From NCBI GenBank assembly GCA_014382585.1, contig JACNJL010000064.1, positions 42,537 to 106,536 on the forward strand: a stretch of DNA of 64,000 bases, in the 5' to 3' direction. Under the pieces are notes generated by a model that worked only from the letters and a program-made list of their open reading frames with translations, was not told the origin of the DNA and searched no databases. Positions 8,737 to 18,500 of this stretch are shown here, piece by piece; the stretch's first letter is position 1, and every line of letters starts with the position of its first letter. The DNA is from Limisphaerales bacterium (lineage in GTDB: Bacteria; Verrucomicrobiota; Verrucomicrobiia; Limisphaerales; UBA1100). Both the position numbers and the translations under genes were made by a program.

Positions 8737-10155
8737 TCAGCGGATCGCTCCGCGTGCGGCTTTTCCCGGAAAAACATTTTTCTGGAACGCCCCGTTTTTC
8801 ACCACCGGCACTCCGTGGATGAGGGTGTATTTGATCCCGCTGGAATGTTTCGCAGCGTCAGTGAAGGTGGCGTTGTCGATGATTTTTGAGGCATCGAAAA
8901 TAATGATGTCTGCGTCGGCCCCAATTTGCAGTCGCCCTTTTTTCTTAAACGCAGGCGCGCATCGTTCCAACCGTTGCGCGGGCCACAGCGAACATTTTTT
9001 TAGCGCGAGCATGAGTGGTAAATCGTTATTTTCGCGGACGTATTTGCCAAGAATGCGTGAAAAGCAGCCGGCATTTCGCGGATGCCCCATAAATCCGTCG
9101 CTGGCAATCAACGTGTTCGGGCTCGCCACCACTTTTCGCACGAGGCTTTCCGGGTTGGCATGCACGATGACTTTGCCGCCTTGTTTGCGATATTTTTCAA
9201 ATGATTCTTTGGTGAGCCGTTCACCGGTCGCGACCCATTGTAAATTGTTGTAGGTGATTTTTGTGCGGTCACGCCAGCCCGGGTCGAAGATGGCTGACTT
9301 GATATCGGTCATGCCCGCCGTGTAGGGGTAAACTTCACACGACACATCGAGCCCGCGTTTCTGTGCGGCGGCAATCATTTCAATGAGTGCAGGGGTGGTG
9401 AGATTGCCGGTGCTTTGAATGTGCACAATGTGACCGGGTGCACCGCTAATGGCAGAGAGTGCGATGACCTCGTGCACGGCGGTGTAAATATTTAATCCGG
9501 TCGCCAATCCTTTGCTGCGCATATGGACGTGGCAAGAGGCGTTGAATTTTGCTGCGACGCGAAAGATTTCGAGTGCCTCCCATTGGGTGGCCTCGGGCGT
9601 GTATTGCAGGCCGAACCCGACCGCCAATGCGCCTCGTCGGAGGCCGTGCTCGATTTTCTTTTTGATGGTGGCCAGTTGTTCCGGGGTGGCACGCTGTTTT
9701 GCCCCGCGTGAATTGGCCGGCGGCAGAAACGCCGGTTGGTCACCCATCACGCTGATGCGCGTGGGGATGTGGCCGATGCTGACGCCAAAGTTGATGGGGG
9801 TTTTGCCTTTGCGTCGCTGGTACCAAAGGTCGACATCTGCCGTGCCGACTTCCAGCTCGAGTGCGGTTGTCACCCCGTCCATGGCTTTGTACGGATAATC
9901 TTCCGCGGTTTGGCCGTGTTGGTGGAGGTCGATAAATCCGGGTGCGACCACGAGGCCTTTGGCGTTGATGACGGTCTTGCCCTTGAGCGGGGTTTTGGAA
10001 ATAGATTTTATGGTGCCGGCGGTGATGCCGATGTGACGGATGGCGTCAAGTTCAGTGGCGGGGTCTAACACGCGGCCGTTGGCGATGACGGTATCGAAGG
10101 GTTGCGCGGCGGTCGTGGTCAAGATCGCGAGGAACAGTGGGAGCCAAGTTTTCAT
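8737..10155 (-). CDS. Secreted amidohydrolase, D-aminoacylase/dihydroorotase-like
   Basis: A 472-residue metal-dependent hydrolase with a signal peptide (MKTWLPLFLAILTTTAA). It has the usual small N-terminal beta-sandwich start (FDTVIANGRVLDPATELDAI), then GLVVAPGFIDLHQHG carrying the HxH metal site, further histidines in CHVHMRSKG and VHIQSTG, and the catalytic-type Asp region IASDGFMGHPRNAG. The C terminus returns to the beta-sandwich (GADADIIIFD). The closest named relatives are N-acyl-D-amino-acid deacylases, but substrate is not proved. It is the last gene of a three-gene operon; its start overlaps the aldolase stop by 4 bp. The stop abuts the stop of the convergent hydrolase with no gap (TGATCA at the junction). 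Confidence 0.8.
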   Translation of the reverse strand: MKTWLPLFLAILTTTAAQPFDTVIANGRVLDPATELDAIRHIGITAGTIKSISKTPLKGKTVINAKGLVVAPGFIDLHQHGQTAEDYPYKAMDGVTTALELEVGTADVDLWYQRRKGKTPINFGVSIGHIPTRISVMGDQPAFLPPANSRGAKQRATPEQLATIKKKIEHGLRRGALAVGFGLQYTPEATQWEALEIFRVAAKFNASCHVHMRSKGLATGLNIYTAVHEVIALSAISGAPGHIVHIQSTGNLTTPALIEMIAAAQKRGLDVSCEVYPYTAGMTDIKSAIFDPGWRDRTKITYNNLQWVATGERLTKESFEKYRKQGGKVIVHANPESLVRKVVASPNTLIASDGFMGHPRNAGCFSRILGKYVRENNDLPLMLALKKCSLWPAQRLERCAPAFKKKGRLQIGADADIIIFDASKIIDNATFTDAAKHSSGIKYTLIHGVPVVKNGAFQKNVFPGKAARGAIR

Positions 10156-10913
10156 TGTTTCGCTTCATCCAAAAAGTTTGTCACGGCGGTGGTCATGATT
10201 GCTTCGAAGGGGACGGTGATAAAACGCGCCCCTTTGTCGCGCCATTGGCGGGCGCCTTCGCTGTTGTAAATCATGAGTCCGAGGATTTTGCCTGCGGCGA
10301 GGGTAGTTTCGGCGATTTTGTCCATCGCGGCCTGAACGTCGGGGTGGGGGATGTTGCCGGGGTGGCCGAGTGAATTGGCAAGGTCGTTGGGGCCGATGAA
10401 GATGACGTCCACATCGTCGGCCTTTACGATTTCATCCAGATTATCGAGCCCCTCGGTGGTCTCGATTTGGGCGATAACCAAGGTTTCGGCGTTGGCTTTT
10501 TTAACATAATCGCCGAGCGGGCCGGTGCGGCCGAAGTCGGCAGCACGGATGCCGGCGAGGCCGCGTTGGCCGCGCGGCTGGTACTTGATGGACTGCACGG
10601 CGCGCTCGGCGTCGGCGGCGGTGTTTACGAAAGGGATCAGTGCGCCCTGCACGCCGGTGTCCATGAAGCGCAAAATGATGGACTGCTCGTTGGTTGTGGC
10701 GCGGGCGATGGGCGTCACGCCGTGCAGTTCGCAGGCGCGGCATTGGTCCTCAACGTCGCGCGGCTGCAGCGTGCCGTGTTCGCCGTCGAGTACGAGAAAA
10801 TCCCAGCCGAGGTAGCCCTGCAGTTCGATGAGGCTGTTGTCTGGCGTGCGGAAGAACGCGCCATAAACCGTTTCGCCATTGTTGAGTTTTTGTTTGGTGG
10901 TGTTGGTTTGCAT
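10152..10913 (-). CDS. HpcH/HpaI-family aldolase
   Basis: A 253-residue class II pyruvate aldolase of the HpcH/HpaI (2-keto-3-deoxy-sugar acid) family, cytoplasmic, full length. Landmarks are LGWDFLVLDGEHG near residue 35-46, the RATTNEQSIILRFMDTG segment, QIETTEGLDNLDEI with the metal-binding Glu, and VDVIFIGPNDLANSLG with the metal-binding Asp. It would split a 2-keto-3-deoxy acid into pyruvate and an aldehyde. It starts immediately after the stop of the GntP permease (TAA then ATG, no gap) and overlaps the amidohydrolase by 4 bp. The operon order suggests uptake of a sugar acid followed by aldol cleavage. Confidence 0.88.
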   Translation of the reverse strand: MQTNTTKQKLNNGETVYGAFFRTPDNSLIELQGYLGWDFLVLDGEHGTLQPRDVEDQCRACELHGVTPIARATTNEQSIILRFMDTGVQGALIPFVNTAADAERAVQSIKYQPRGQRGLAGIRAADFGRTGPLGDYVKKANAETLVIAQIETTEGLDNLDEIVKADDVDVIFIGPNDLANSLGHPGNIPHPDVQAAMDKIAETTLAAGKILGLMIYNSEGARQWRDKGARFITVPFEAIMTTAVTNFLDEAKQ

Positions 10914-12479
10914 TTAATTCATTGGAATTAGTTTTGCGGCGACCATGGTTACGATGATGCCTGTAATCCCCATAATGGTCGCCATCGGTGTAAGGACTTT
11001 CAAGGTTTCCTTTTCGGTCATGCCGCTCATTTTGCTAATGACCCAAAAGCCGCTGTCATTCATCCACGGTAACGGCTTGGAGCCGCAGCCGATGGCCACG
11101 GCGAGGTAAACGGGATGATACGATAGCACGTCAAGGTCGGTCACAAGGCTGCCGACGATCGCCACTCCTGTGAACATCGCCACGGTGGCCGAACCTTGGG
11201 CTGCGCGGATGATGGCGGTGACAACAAACGCCAGTGGCAGCAGTCCAAAATCGAGGGGTTCGCTGCCCATCATGCCGCTGATGTACGGGCCGATGCCTGA
11301 TTGTTGTAGCATCGCTCCGAAGGCTCCGCCGGCGCAGCAAATGAGAATGATGAGGCCGCCCTCGAGCATTGCCTGTTGTACGTGGTCGGCGAGGGCTTGG
11401 CGGTCTTTCAGGCGTGTCGCGGCGAGGAGCATCGCCAAACCCGCGGCGATGGTGAGAGCGATATTTTTGTCACCCAACAGGTTGAGGATTGGGTGGAGGG
11501 TTTGTGTAGGATCCAGTCCACTTTTGTAAATGGTCACCCCGCTGATGAGCAGCACGGGCAATAGGATTGGGATTAGCGAGAGTGCGAGAGAGGGAAGTTC
11601 AGAAATATTGCGGTTGGACAGTTCCTCGAGTTTTTTCATGGCCTCGGGCGTCTCGCGGAGCGGTACCTCCATGCGGCGGTTGATCCATTGTGCATACAAC
11701 AGGCCGGCTACACTGCAAAAAATACCGACCGCCATGCCGGTGAGAATCATGGTGCCAATGTTGACACCCAGTTCTTCCGCAACGAAGAGTGGCCCCGGAG
11801 TGGGTGGCACCAATGAATGAGTCATCGTGCCGCCGGCGACGAGAGCGACTACGAGGAGTACGTAGTTTTTTTTCATTTTAAGCCAAGTGGCTTTCACCAA
11901 GGGAATGGCCAATAGAAAAAGACTGTCGAAGAATACGGGGATTCCTAGCAGAAAAGCGCTGGCACAAAAGGCCACCGGTGCATTCCGGATTCCCACCAGT
12001 GAAAGTGCCCCGCGCACAATGCGTTCAGCGGCACCACTGGCCAGCAGGCAGCGGCCGATCACGCACGCCATAGCGATGAGAATGCCAATTTTACCGCAGG
12101 TGGTTCCGAAGGCGGTGGTGATGCGTTCCAGAGTGTTTTGCTTTGCCTGTGTGGCGGCTTTCTTGTGCGCAACGGTTTTGAATTCTGCGGATTCCGTTTT
12201 GATTTTGCCACGAACGGCCTCGCGAATTTCCGCTTCGTCAAATGGTTGGCCCAATTTCTTGAGGGCGATGATTTCAGTAATGACGCGTGCCTTGACTTCT
12301 TTGCGGAATTCATCGCCTTCGTATTTTGCCGCTAAAGATTTCTCGATGTACTCAGATGAAGTTAATCCGCCGACCACAAATGCCCCGAGGATGAGCGAGA
12401 GAAACGGATGCAGTCGGAGCCAAAGGATGCCGCCGAGGACGATGGCGAGGCCGAGGGCGAGTAGTAGCAGCGGATTCAC
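10914..12479 (-). CDS. GntP-family sugar-acid permease with a large cytoplasmic-type insertion
   Basis: Inner-membrane H+ symporter of the gluconate permease family, 521 residues from GTG 12479. The frame stays open to an ATG at 12539, but those 20 residues are encoded by a dispersed repeat, so the GTG is preferred. Family landmarks are LRLHPFLSLILGAFVVGG, GRCLLASGAAERIVRGAL, GIPVFFDSLFLLAIPLV and the late IGCGSKPLPWMNDSGFW. Between the second membrane segment and the conserved GKIG block there is an insertion of about 80 charged, helix-prone residues (about 45-125) that ordinary GntP proteins of about 450 residues lack. It is the first gene of the operon with the aldolase and amidohydrolase. 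Confidence 0.88.
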   Translation of the reverse strand: MNPLLLLALGLAIVLGGILWLRLHPFLSLILGAFVVGGLTSSEYIEKSLAAKYEGDEFRKEVKARVITEIIALKKLGQPFDEAEIREAVRGKIKTESAEFKTVAHKKAATQAKQNTLERITTAFGTTCGKIGILIAMACVIGRCLLASGAAERIVRGALSLVGIRNAPVAFCASAFLLGIPVFFDSLFLLAIPLVKATWLKMKKNYVLLVVALVAGGTMTHSLVPPTPGPLFVAEELGVNIGTMILTGMAVGIFCSVAGLLYAQWINRRMEVPLRETPEAMKKLEELSNRNISELPSLALSLIPILLPVLLISGVTIYKSGLDPTQTLHPILNLLGDKNIALTIAAGLAMLLAATRLKDRQALADHVQQAMLEGGLIILICCAGGAFGAMLQQSGIGPYISGMMGSEPLDFGLLPLAFVVTAIIRAAQGSATVAMFTGVAIVGSLVTDLDVLSYHPVYLAVAIGCGSKPLPWMNDSGFWVISKMSGMTEKETLKVLTPMATIMGITGIIVTMVAAKLIPMN

Positions 12480-12497
12480 GGGGGGAGGGTAATTGTT

Positions 12498-12576
12498 CAA
12501 TGACCAAAACCCAAGCTCCAAGGAATGACCAAAACCCAATTCGGTGTGTTTGTTGTGGCTTGTCGATTGGTCATTG
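12498..12576. repeat. Dispersed intergenic repeat with terminal inverted repeats, copy 1
   Basis: A 79-bp element bounded by CAATGACCAA (12498-12507) and its exact reverse complement TTGGTCATTG (12567-12576). The interior has the phrase CCCAAGCTCCAAGGAATG, which also occurs in near-identical form in the copy at 43965-44083. It separates the divergent gntP and propeller genes and contributes a spurious in-frame ATG to gntP. No coding capacity. Confidence 0.7.
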
Positions 12577-12618
12577 GAAATTGAATTTTATTGTATTCTG
12601 CGGTAGTCCAACCCCGTC

Positions 12619-14172
12619 ATGAAACGCATATCAATTCTATCCTTGTTCGTTGCCTTTACCGTTGCCGCAGACTGGCCGCAATGGCGTGGGCCGAACCGCA
12701 ATGGCGTGGTGGCCGATGGCGTGCCGTTGCTCGATGCTTTCCCGAAGGAGGGGTTGAGGCGGCTTTGGGTGAGTGAGTTTATCCCGAGCGATGACGATGG
12801 CGGACACGGCAGCGTGGTGGTGGCGGGCCAGCGGGTATACTTGGCGCTGGTGTGGCATACGGATGTGCCGACGCAGACACGGGCCATCGATGACTTGGTG
12901 TTGCGTAAGCTGGGTAATCGCGGGGTGTCCATTCTGGGCGACAAACTGGTGGCAAAAATGGAATTGGACCGGATGGGGCTCAGCCCGCGTCTGCGAGGAG
13001 AGAAGTTGACGGAGTGGAGTGACAAATGGGTGTCGGAGAATTTAAATAAGGAACAACAGGAGATGCTGGGGAGTTGGGTTGCCAGTCGATTCAAAAAGGG
13101 AAAGTCGGCGGTTCCCATCAAGGATTTTCAGAAGTTGGCCACGATGCGCGAGCATCGGTTCCCGGATGATGCAGCGTTTAAAAAATGGCTGGGTGAACAG
13201 GAATTCAGCGATGCGGTGAAGACACAAGTGGTGAACACCGTGCCGGCTACACGCAAGGTGGCACAGGACGTGGTGATTTGTTTGGACGCCATCTCGGGCA
13301 AGACGCTTTGGAAGACAGAGATGCCGGGCGAGCCAACGGGCAGGCGGTCGTCGAGCACGCCGTGTGTGGCCGATGGGCGGGTTTATGCCATGGGCGGGCG
13401 GCAGGCGCTTTGCGTGGATGCGGCCACGGGCAAGCCGGTGTGGTCGGCGGTGTTGCCCGGCAGGAATGTGGCATCATCATTTTTGATCGCGGAAGGGAAA
13501 GCATTCGTGATGGCGGGGCGGCTGGTCGCGCTGGATGCGGGTTCCGGTAAGGTGGCGTGGGAAAGCGATGATGCGCGGGGCGGAAATTCGTCGCCGGTAT
13601 ATTGGGAGAATGATGGCAAATCATTTTTAATTGTGAACGCGGGCCGGGAAGTGGTTTGCCTGAACCCCGCCGACGGCAAGCTAGTGTGGCGGGTGAAGGG
13701 CGGGGGCGACTCCACGCCAGTGGTCGATGGAAATCGAATGGCGGTTTACAGCCACGACAAAAAAATCGGGCTGGCCGGTTACAGCATTTCCGCAATGGGT
13801 GCCAAAATGCTCTGGAACATTCCAATCGAGGCGCGGCGAACACAGTCCACGCCGATGATTTACGATGGCCATGTTTACCTCGCCGGCGGTGACACGCAAA
13901 TGTGTGTGGAGATGGAAACCGGCAAGATGAAGTGGAAGGAGAAACGGCTGAGCAACATCTCCTCGCCTTTCATCGCTGACGGTCGGCTGTTTACTTTTGA
14001 GAAAAAAGGGAGCGAGCTGGTGATGTTGCGCGCCGACCCGTTGGCGCACTACGAAATCGGCAAGGCACGCGTGCGCGCCATGTGGTGCCCATCGCCGGTG
14101 CTCAGCCGCGGGAAATTGTTTTTGCGAATGGACAATGGAGTGGCCTGTTTTGATTTGAAGGCGGGGAAATGA
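12619..14172 (+). CDS. Secreted PQQ-like beta-propeller protein with helical insert
   Basis: A 517-residue protein: signal peptide MKRISILSLFVAFTVAA, then DWPQWRGPNRNGVV, the opening shared with the other propeller paralogues. Blade motifs include CLDAISGKTLWKTEM, CVDAATGKPVWSAVL and CLNPADGKLVWRV. A segment of about 105 residues (about 92-200), rich in Lys and Glu and predicted helical, interrupts the first propeller blades. It resembles no domain I recognise and is absent from the other three paralogues. Probably periplasmic; function unknown. It is transcribed divergently from gntP and stands alone. Confidence 0.83.
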   Translation: MKRISILSLFVAFTVAADWPQWRGPNRNGVVADGVPLLDAFPKEGLRRLWVSEFIPSDDDGGHGSVVVAGQRVYLALVWHTDVPTQTRAIDDLVLRKLGNRGVSILGDKLVAKMELDRMGLSPRLRGEKLTEWSDKWVSENLNKEQQEMLGSWVASRFKKGKSAVPIKDFQKLATMREHRFPDDAAFKKWLGEQEFSDAVKTQVVNTVPATRKVAQDVVICLDAISGKTLWKTEMPGEPTGRRSSSTPCVADGRVYAMGGRQALCVDAATGKPVWSAVLPGRNVASSFLIAEGKAFVMAGRLVALDAGSGKVAWESDDARGGNSSPVYWENDGKSFLIVNAGREVVCLNPADGKLVWRVKGGGDSTPVVDGNRMAVYSHDKKIGLAGYSISAMGAKMLWNIPIEARRTQSTPMIYDGHVYLAGGDTQMCVEMETGKMKWKEKRLSNISSPFIADGRLFTFEKKGSELVMLRADPLAHYEIGKARVRAMWCPSPVLSRGKLFLRMDNGVACFDLKAGK

Positions 14173-14190
14173 CTGGTTCCAAATAAGCAA

Positions 14191-14262
14191 TTCTCAATAG
14201 CCAAGTCCCAAGGAACGACCAATACCCAGTGGACATTTGGGGTTTCCTTAGTGATGGGTCAT
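14191..14262. repeat. Dispersed intergenic repeat, copy 2 (diverged)
   Basis: The 90-bp gap between the propeller gene and dapL contains CCAAGTCCCAAGGAACGACC, a diverged form of the phrase in the other two copies, followed by TTCCTTAGTGATGGGTCATT in the opposite sense. Terminal repeats are less perfect than in copies 1 and 3. It lies between two convergent stops and could also serve as a terminator hairpin. Confidence 0.5.
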
Positions 14263-14264
14263 TC

Positions 14265-15503
14265 TCACCACGCCATCGCCCCAATCCGCTCCGCAACCTC
14301 TTCTGCATTCGCGCGGCTGTTGAAGGCGCTGATGCGGAAGTAGCCTTCGCCGGCGTTGCCAAAGCCGGCGCCGGGAGTGATGACCACGGCCGCTTCGTTG
14401 AGGACGCGGTCGAAGATGTCCCAGCTTGGGATGGTGTTGGGGGTCTTGAGCCAAATGTACGGGGCGTTAGTGCCACCGAAAACTTCGAGGCCCGCAGCGA
14501 TGGCAGCTTCGCGGAGGATTTTGGCGTTGCCCATATAATGTGTGATGAGTTCCTGCACTTGGGTTTTGCCCGCATCACTGTATACAGCGGCGGCGGCCTT
14601 TTGGACGGGGTAACTGGTGCCGTTGAATTTTGTCGCCGTACGGCGCGACCACAAGCTGTGCAAACTGTGGGCGTTACCATTGGAATCTGTGCCCGTCAAT
14701 TCCTTGGGGATCACAGTGAAGGCGCAGCGGGTGCCGGTGAAGCCGGCGTTTTTGGAGAAGCTGCGAAACTCAATGGCACAGTTGCGTGCGCCGGCGATTT
14801 CATAAATCGAATGCGGGATGTCGCCGTCTTGGATGAACGCTTCGTACGCGGCATCGTATAAAATTAGTGCATCGTTTTCCTGTGCGTACGCCACCCAAGC
14901 GGCGAGTTGCTCGCGCGTGGCGGTGGCGCCGGTGGGGTTGTTGGGGTAGCACAGATAAATAATGTCCGCCTTTTCATCGGGGGTGGCGGGCACAAAATTA
15001 TTTTCCGCAGTGCACGGGAGATAAATAATTTTGCCGTATTGGCCCGCGCCATCGGCGTCATCGGTGTGGCCGGCCATTACGTTGGTATCAAGGTACACGG
15101 GGTAAACGGGGTCGGTGATGGCGATGCGGTTTTGGTGGCCGAGAATGTCGAGGATGTTCGCGGTGTCGCACTTGGCACCGTCGGACACAAAAATTTCATC
15201 GGCGGCCACCTTGACGCCGCGCGCTTGAAAGTCGTTATCCGAAATCGATTCGCGCAAAAAATCATAACCGTGTTCCGGACCGTAGCCTTTGAACGTTGCG
15301 CGATCGGCCATCTCATCCACCGCCGCGTGCAGCGCCTCGGTGCAAGCGGGCGGCAGCGCCTCGGTCACATCGCCAATGCCGCAGCGAATGAGCCGCGCGG
15401 CAGCCACAGGGTTGGCCTCAGTAAATTCCTTCACGCGGCGGCCGATCTCGGGAAAGAGATAGCCCGCCTGTAGCTTTAAATAATGCTCGTTGATGTATGC
15501 CAT
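14265..15503 (-). CDS. dapL: LL-diaminopimelate aminotransferase
   Basis: PLP enzyme that converts tetrahydrodipicolinate directly to LL-diaminopimelate, giving lysine and the cross-linking residue of peptidoglycan. At 412 residues it has the family's length. Signatures are [17 protein letters not shown] [17 protein letters not shown] near residue 39, [25 protein letters not shown], and the PLP-lysine motif [12 protein letters not shown]. The aminotransferase route is common in the PVC group and Chlamydiae. It is monocistronic by spacing, with a good promoter at 15515-15543. Confidence 0.95.
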   Translation of the reverse strand: MAYINEHYLKLQAGYLFPEIGRRVKEFTEANPVAAARLIRCGIGDVTEALPPACTEALHAAVDEMADRATFKGYGPEHGYDFLRESISDNDFQARGVKVAADEIFVSDGAKCDTANILDILGHQNRIAITDPVYPVYLDTNVMAGHTDDADGAGQYGKIIYLPCTAENNFVPATPDEKADIIYLCYPNNPTGATATREQLAAWVAYAQENDALILYDAAYEAFIQDGDIPHSIYEIAGARNCAIEFRSFSKNAGFTGTRCAFTVIPKELTGTDSNGNAHSLHSLWSRRTATKFNGTSYPVQKAAAAVYSDAGKTQVQELITHYMGNAKILREAAIAAGLEVFGGTNAPYIWLKTPNTIPSWDIFDRVLNEAAVVITPGAGFGNAGEGYFRISAFNSRANAEEVAERIGAMAW

Positions 15504-15514
15504 TGGAGGGCGGG

Positions 15515-15543
15515 ACGTTAGCGGAACCGGTCTGCCAAATCAA
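15515..15543 (-). promoter_or_regulatory. Promoter of dapL
   Basis: On the minus strand: TTGATT (15543-15538), 17-bp spacer, TAACGT (15520-15515), then 11 bp to the ATG. The transcript would have a leader of about 4-5 nt and no room for a Shine-Dalgarno sequence. Confidence 0.45.
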
Positions 15544-15556
15544 GAGGCACTGAGAA

Positions 15557-18500
15557 TTATTTCGCCATCAAAAATGCAAACAAGTCGCGCACCTGCTGGG
15601 GCGTGAGGGTGTCGAGCAAACCTTCGGGCATCAGGGAGACCGGCATTGCCTGGAGGTCTTTGATTTCCTTGCGGGGGAGGGTGATGGAGTTTTGAGCGAG
15701 GTCGCGCAGGACGATGAATTTGGGCGCGGTTTGGGCAATGAATCCGGTGAGGCGCTGATTGTCTTTGGTGACCACGTTGAATCCGGCGTACTCCTCACGA
15801 ATGCCGAGGCTGGGATCAACCACGGCGGGGATGAGGAAACCGGGATTGTTCAGCTGATAGGCATCGAGGCTGGGGCCGATGTTGCCTCCTTGGCCGCGCA
15901 AGCGATGGCACGCGGCACAGGCGATTGCAAAAACCAGTTTGCCCGCCTCGGCGTCGCCTTGATTTTCGGCAATGAGCGCGGCGACGGACTGCATCCGCTG
16001 CTGCTTGGCTTCGGTGCTTTGGCGCAATTGGCCCCAATGTTTTTTGACGAGCGCGGCGATGGTTTTTTGTTTGTGGCTTTGCATCGCCAACACCGTGGCG
16101 GGGCGGACGTCTTCGCGTTTGATTTTGCCCGCGTCGATAGCAGTGATAAATTCCAACGACCAATTCGCGCGGCTACTTAGAATATTCTGGGCGGACTCGC
16201 GTTCACGTTGGGGCATTTCTGCATAACGCGCGAGCAACACCGTGCCCACGGAATCATGTTCAAAACGCTGCAACGCGGTCATCAACTCGATGCGGCGGCT
16301 GCTGGTTTTTTCTGTCTTGAATTGGGAGAGCAGCAGATCCAGCGCGCTGTCACTGCGGCGCTCGGAAAGAAGCTTTGTCAACGCGCGCCGTTCGCTGGCG
16401 GAGGTCTTCGGGTTTTTCACCAGCGCAATGGCTTCGCCCATCGCCTCGGGAAGCCCCAATCGTGTGGCGAGGCTGATGAGCGTGGGCGTGTGTTTGCTGG
16501 CGTTCCACAATTTACTGGTCTCGGCCAACAACGCCTTGGGCGGGTTTTGCACCGAATTGCCGCGTAGTCCTTCCTCCATTCCGACGGCGAATTTGGTGCG
16601 ATCGGCGGCGGTGGGGGCGAGGGCGAGCAGGCGGGCAGCAGTTTTTAGATTGGCCGATGTGGGCTCGGCAGTGAAGCGTTGGCCGAGGCGCTTGATCAAG
16701 TGCGTTTGCGTCATCGGTGCTGCCCAAATGGATTTGTCGGTGAGCAACCGGGTCAGATCCCCGCTGCCGCTGACGGCTTTGTTTTCGAGGGCCCACCAAA
16801 TGAGCAGCGGGATGTGTTTGTCATTCACATCTTCATTGCGGTGAATAAGCGCGGCGAGGATTGGGAAACTATCCTTGGCGACCCAGCGTTTGCAGGAGGC
16901 CGCGAGGCAACTGCGGACTTCGGCGTGGGTTTCGGTTTTAGCCAGCGCGATGAGTTTGGCGCGGAGCGTGGGCGTCATCGTGTGGCTGTCGCCCAACAGA
17001 CGGATGGTCCAAAATCGAACGAAGGGATTCGCGTGGGTGAGTGTTTTTTCGGCGAACTTGGGGGTGAAGCCGCCGCTATGGTTGATGGCCCAGAAAATTT
17101 CGAGGGCGCCTTGGCCTTTGAAGTTCATGAACTCCCGAGTGAGATCGGGGACAATCGAGGCATTGCGACGGTCGGCGATCAATCGCTGCGCGGTTTGCCG
17201 GTGCCATTTGTTCGGATGCCCAAGTAGGTTGAGTAGTTCGGTGGTAGAGAGTTTGCTGTAGTCAAAAGGTTTGCTGGGCTTGGCGTCTTTGGCGTGCATC
17301 CGATAAATGCGACCGCTGCTTTTATGCCAGGTGTCGCGCGGATCGAGATGGCTTAAACGGCTATCGTACCAATCGGCGAAGTACACGGCCCCATCCGGCC
17401 CCGCCTTGGTGTCGACAATGCGAAACCAACGATCCTCAGTGGTAACCATCGGCGGGGTATCGACGGTGCGGAAGGTAGAGTTATCCGGATACAACCGGCT
17501 AGCCTGCACGCGATTCACCAACGACATGCCGGAGATGATGTTGCCCTCGTACCCGGGCAGGGCGCCGCCTTCGTAAACAATCATCGATTGCGGAAACCGC
17601 TTCGTGTAGCCCTCGTGCGCCATGTGTTTGTAAAACCCAAACGCATGCGGGTTGATCAGCGGCCCGTGTTTGGCCCAGCCTTTGATGTAGCAACCCCCTT
17701 GCACGTAGTGGACGCCGCGGGTGTTGCCGTAGTTGGTGCCGGAGAGCGTTCGGCCATTGCGATCAAAATCGAGGCAATACGTATTGCCGCCACCCTCAGC
17801 AAAAACTTCAAAACGTTTGGTCGGCGGATGATAGCGCCAAATCGCTTGGCCGAGAAATTTGATGCCCTGAATCTCTGCGGTGCAAGTGCTGCCGTGCGCG
17901 CCGTAAATCCAGCCGTCCGGTCCCCACCGTAGGCTGTTCGCGCCGGAGTGAGTGTCCTCCAAACCAAAGCCGGTGAGGTGCACCGTGGGGTCGCCATCAG
18001 GAATGTCGTCGCCATTTTTGTCCGGATAATAAAGCAGATACGGCGGCATCAACACCCACGCGCCGCCGCGACCGGTGATGACGCTGCGCGCCATATTCAA
18101 GCCGTCGAGGAAGGTTTTGTGTTTGTCGAAAACACCATCGCCGTTGGTGTCCTCGTGAATGGTGATTTTGTCTTTGCCACGAAAATGATTGGGCGGCGGC
18201 GGCGGTACTTTGTCGTACACCGCGCGCAGGTACTTATCGTATTCCAAAATTTTGATGCCCGCCGGAAAGGGGTATTGCAAATACTGCGTCACCCACATCC
18301 GCCCGCGTTCGTCGAAATACATATTGAGCGGCTGCGCCACCGCCGGTTCATGCGCCACTACCTGCATCGCCAGCCCCTCGGCCATCTTCAGTTTCTTGAT
18401 GCCCTCGGCGGGAGTAGAAGGCATCGACCCATCCGTCAACGCCCCGCGGCCCTTAAAATTCTCGACAAACGGCTTCAGCGAATCGCCGAACTTTTCCTTC

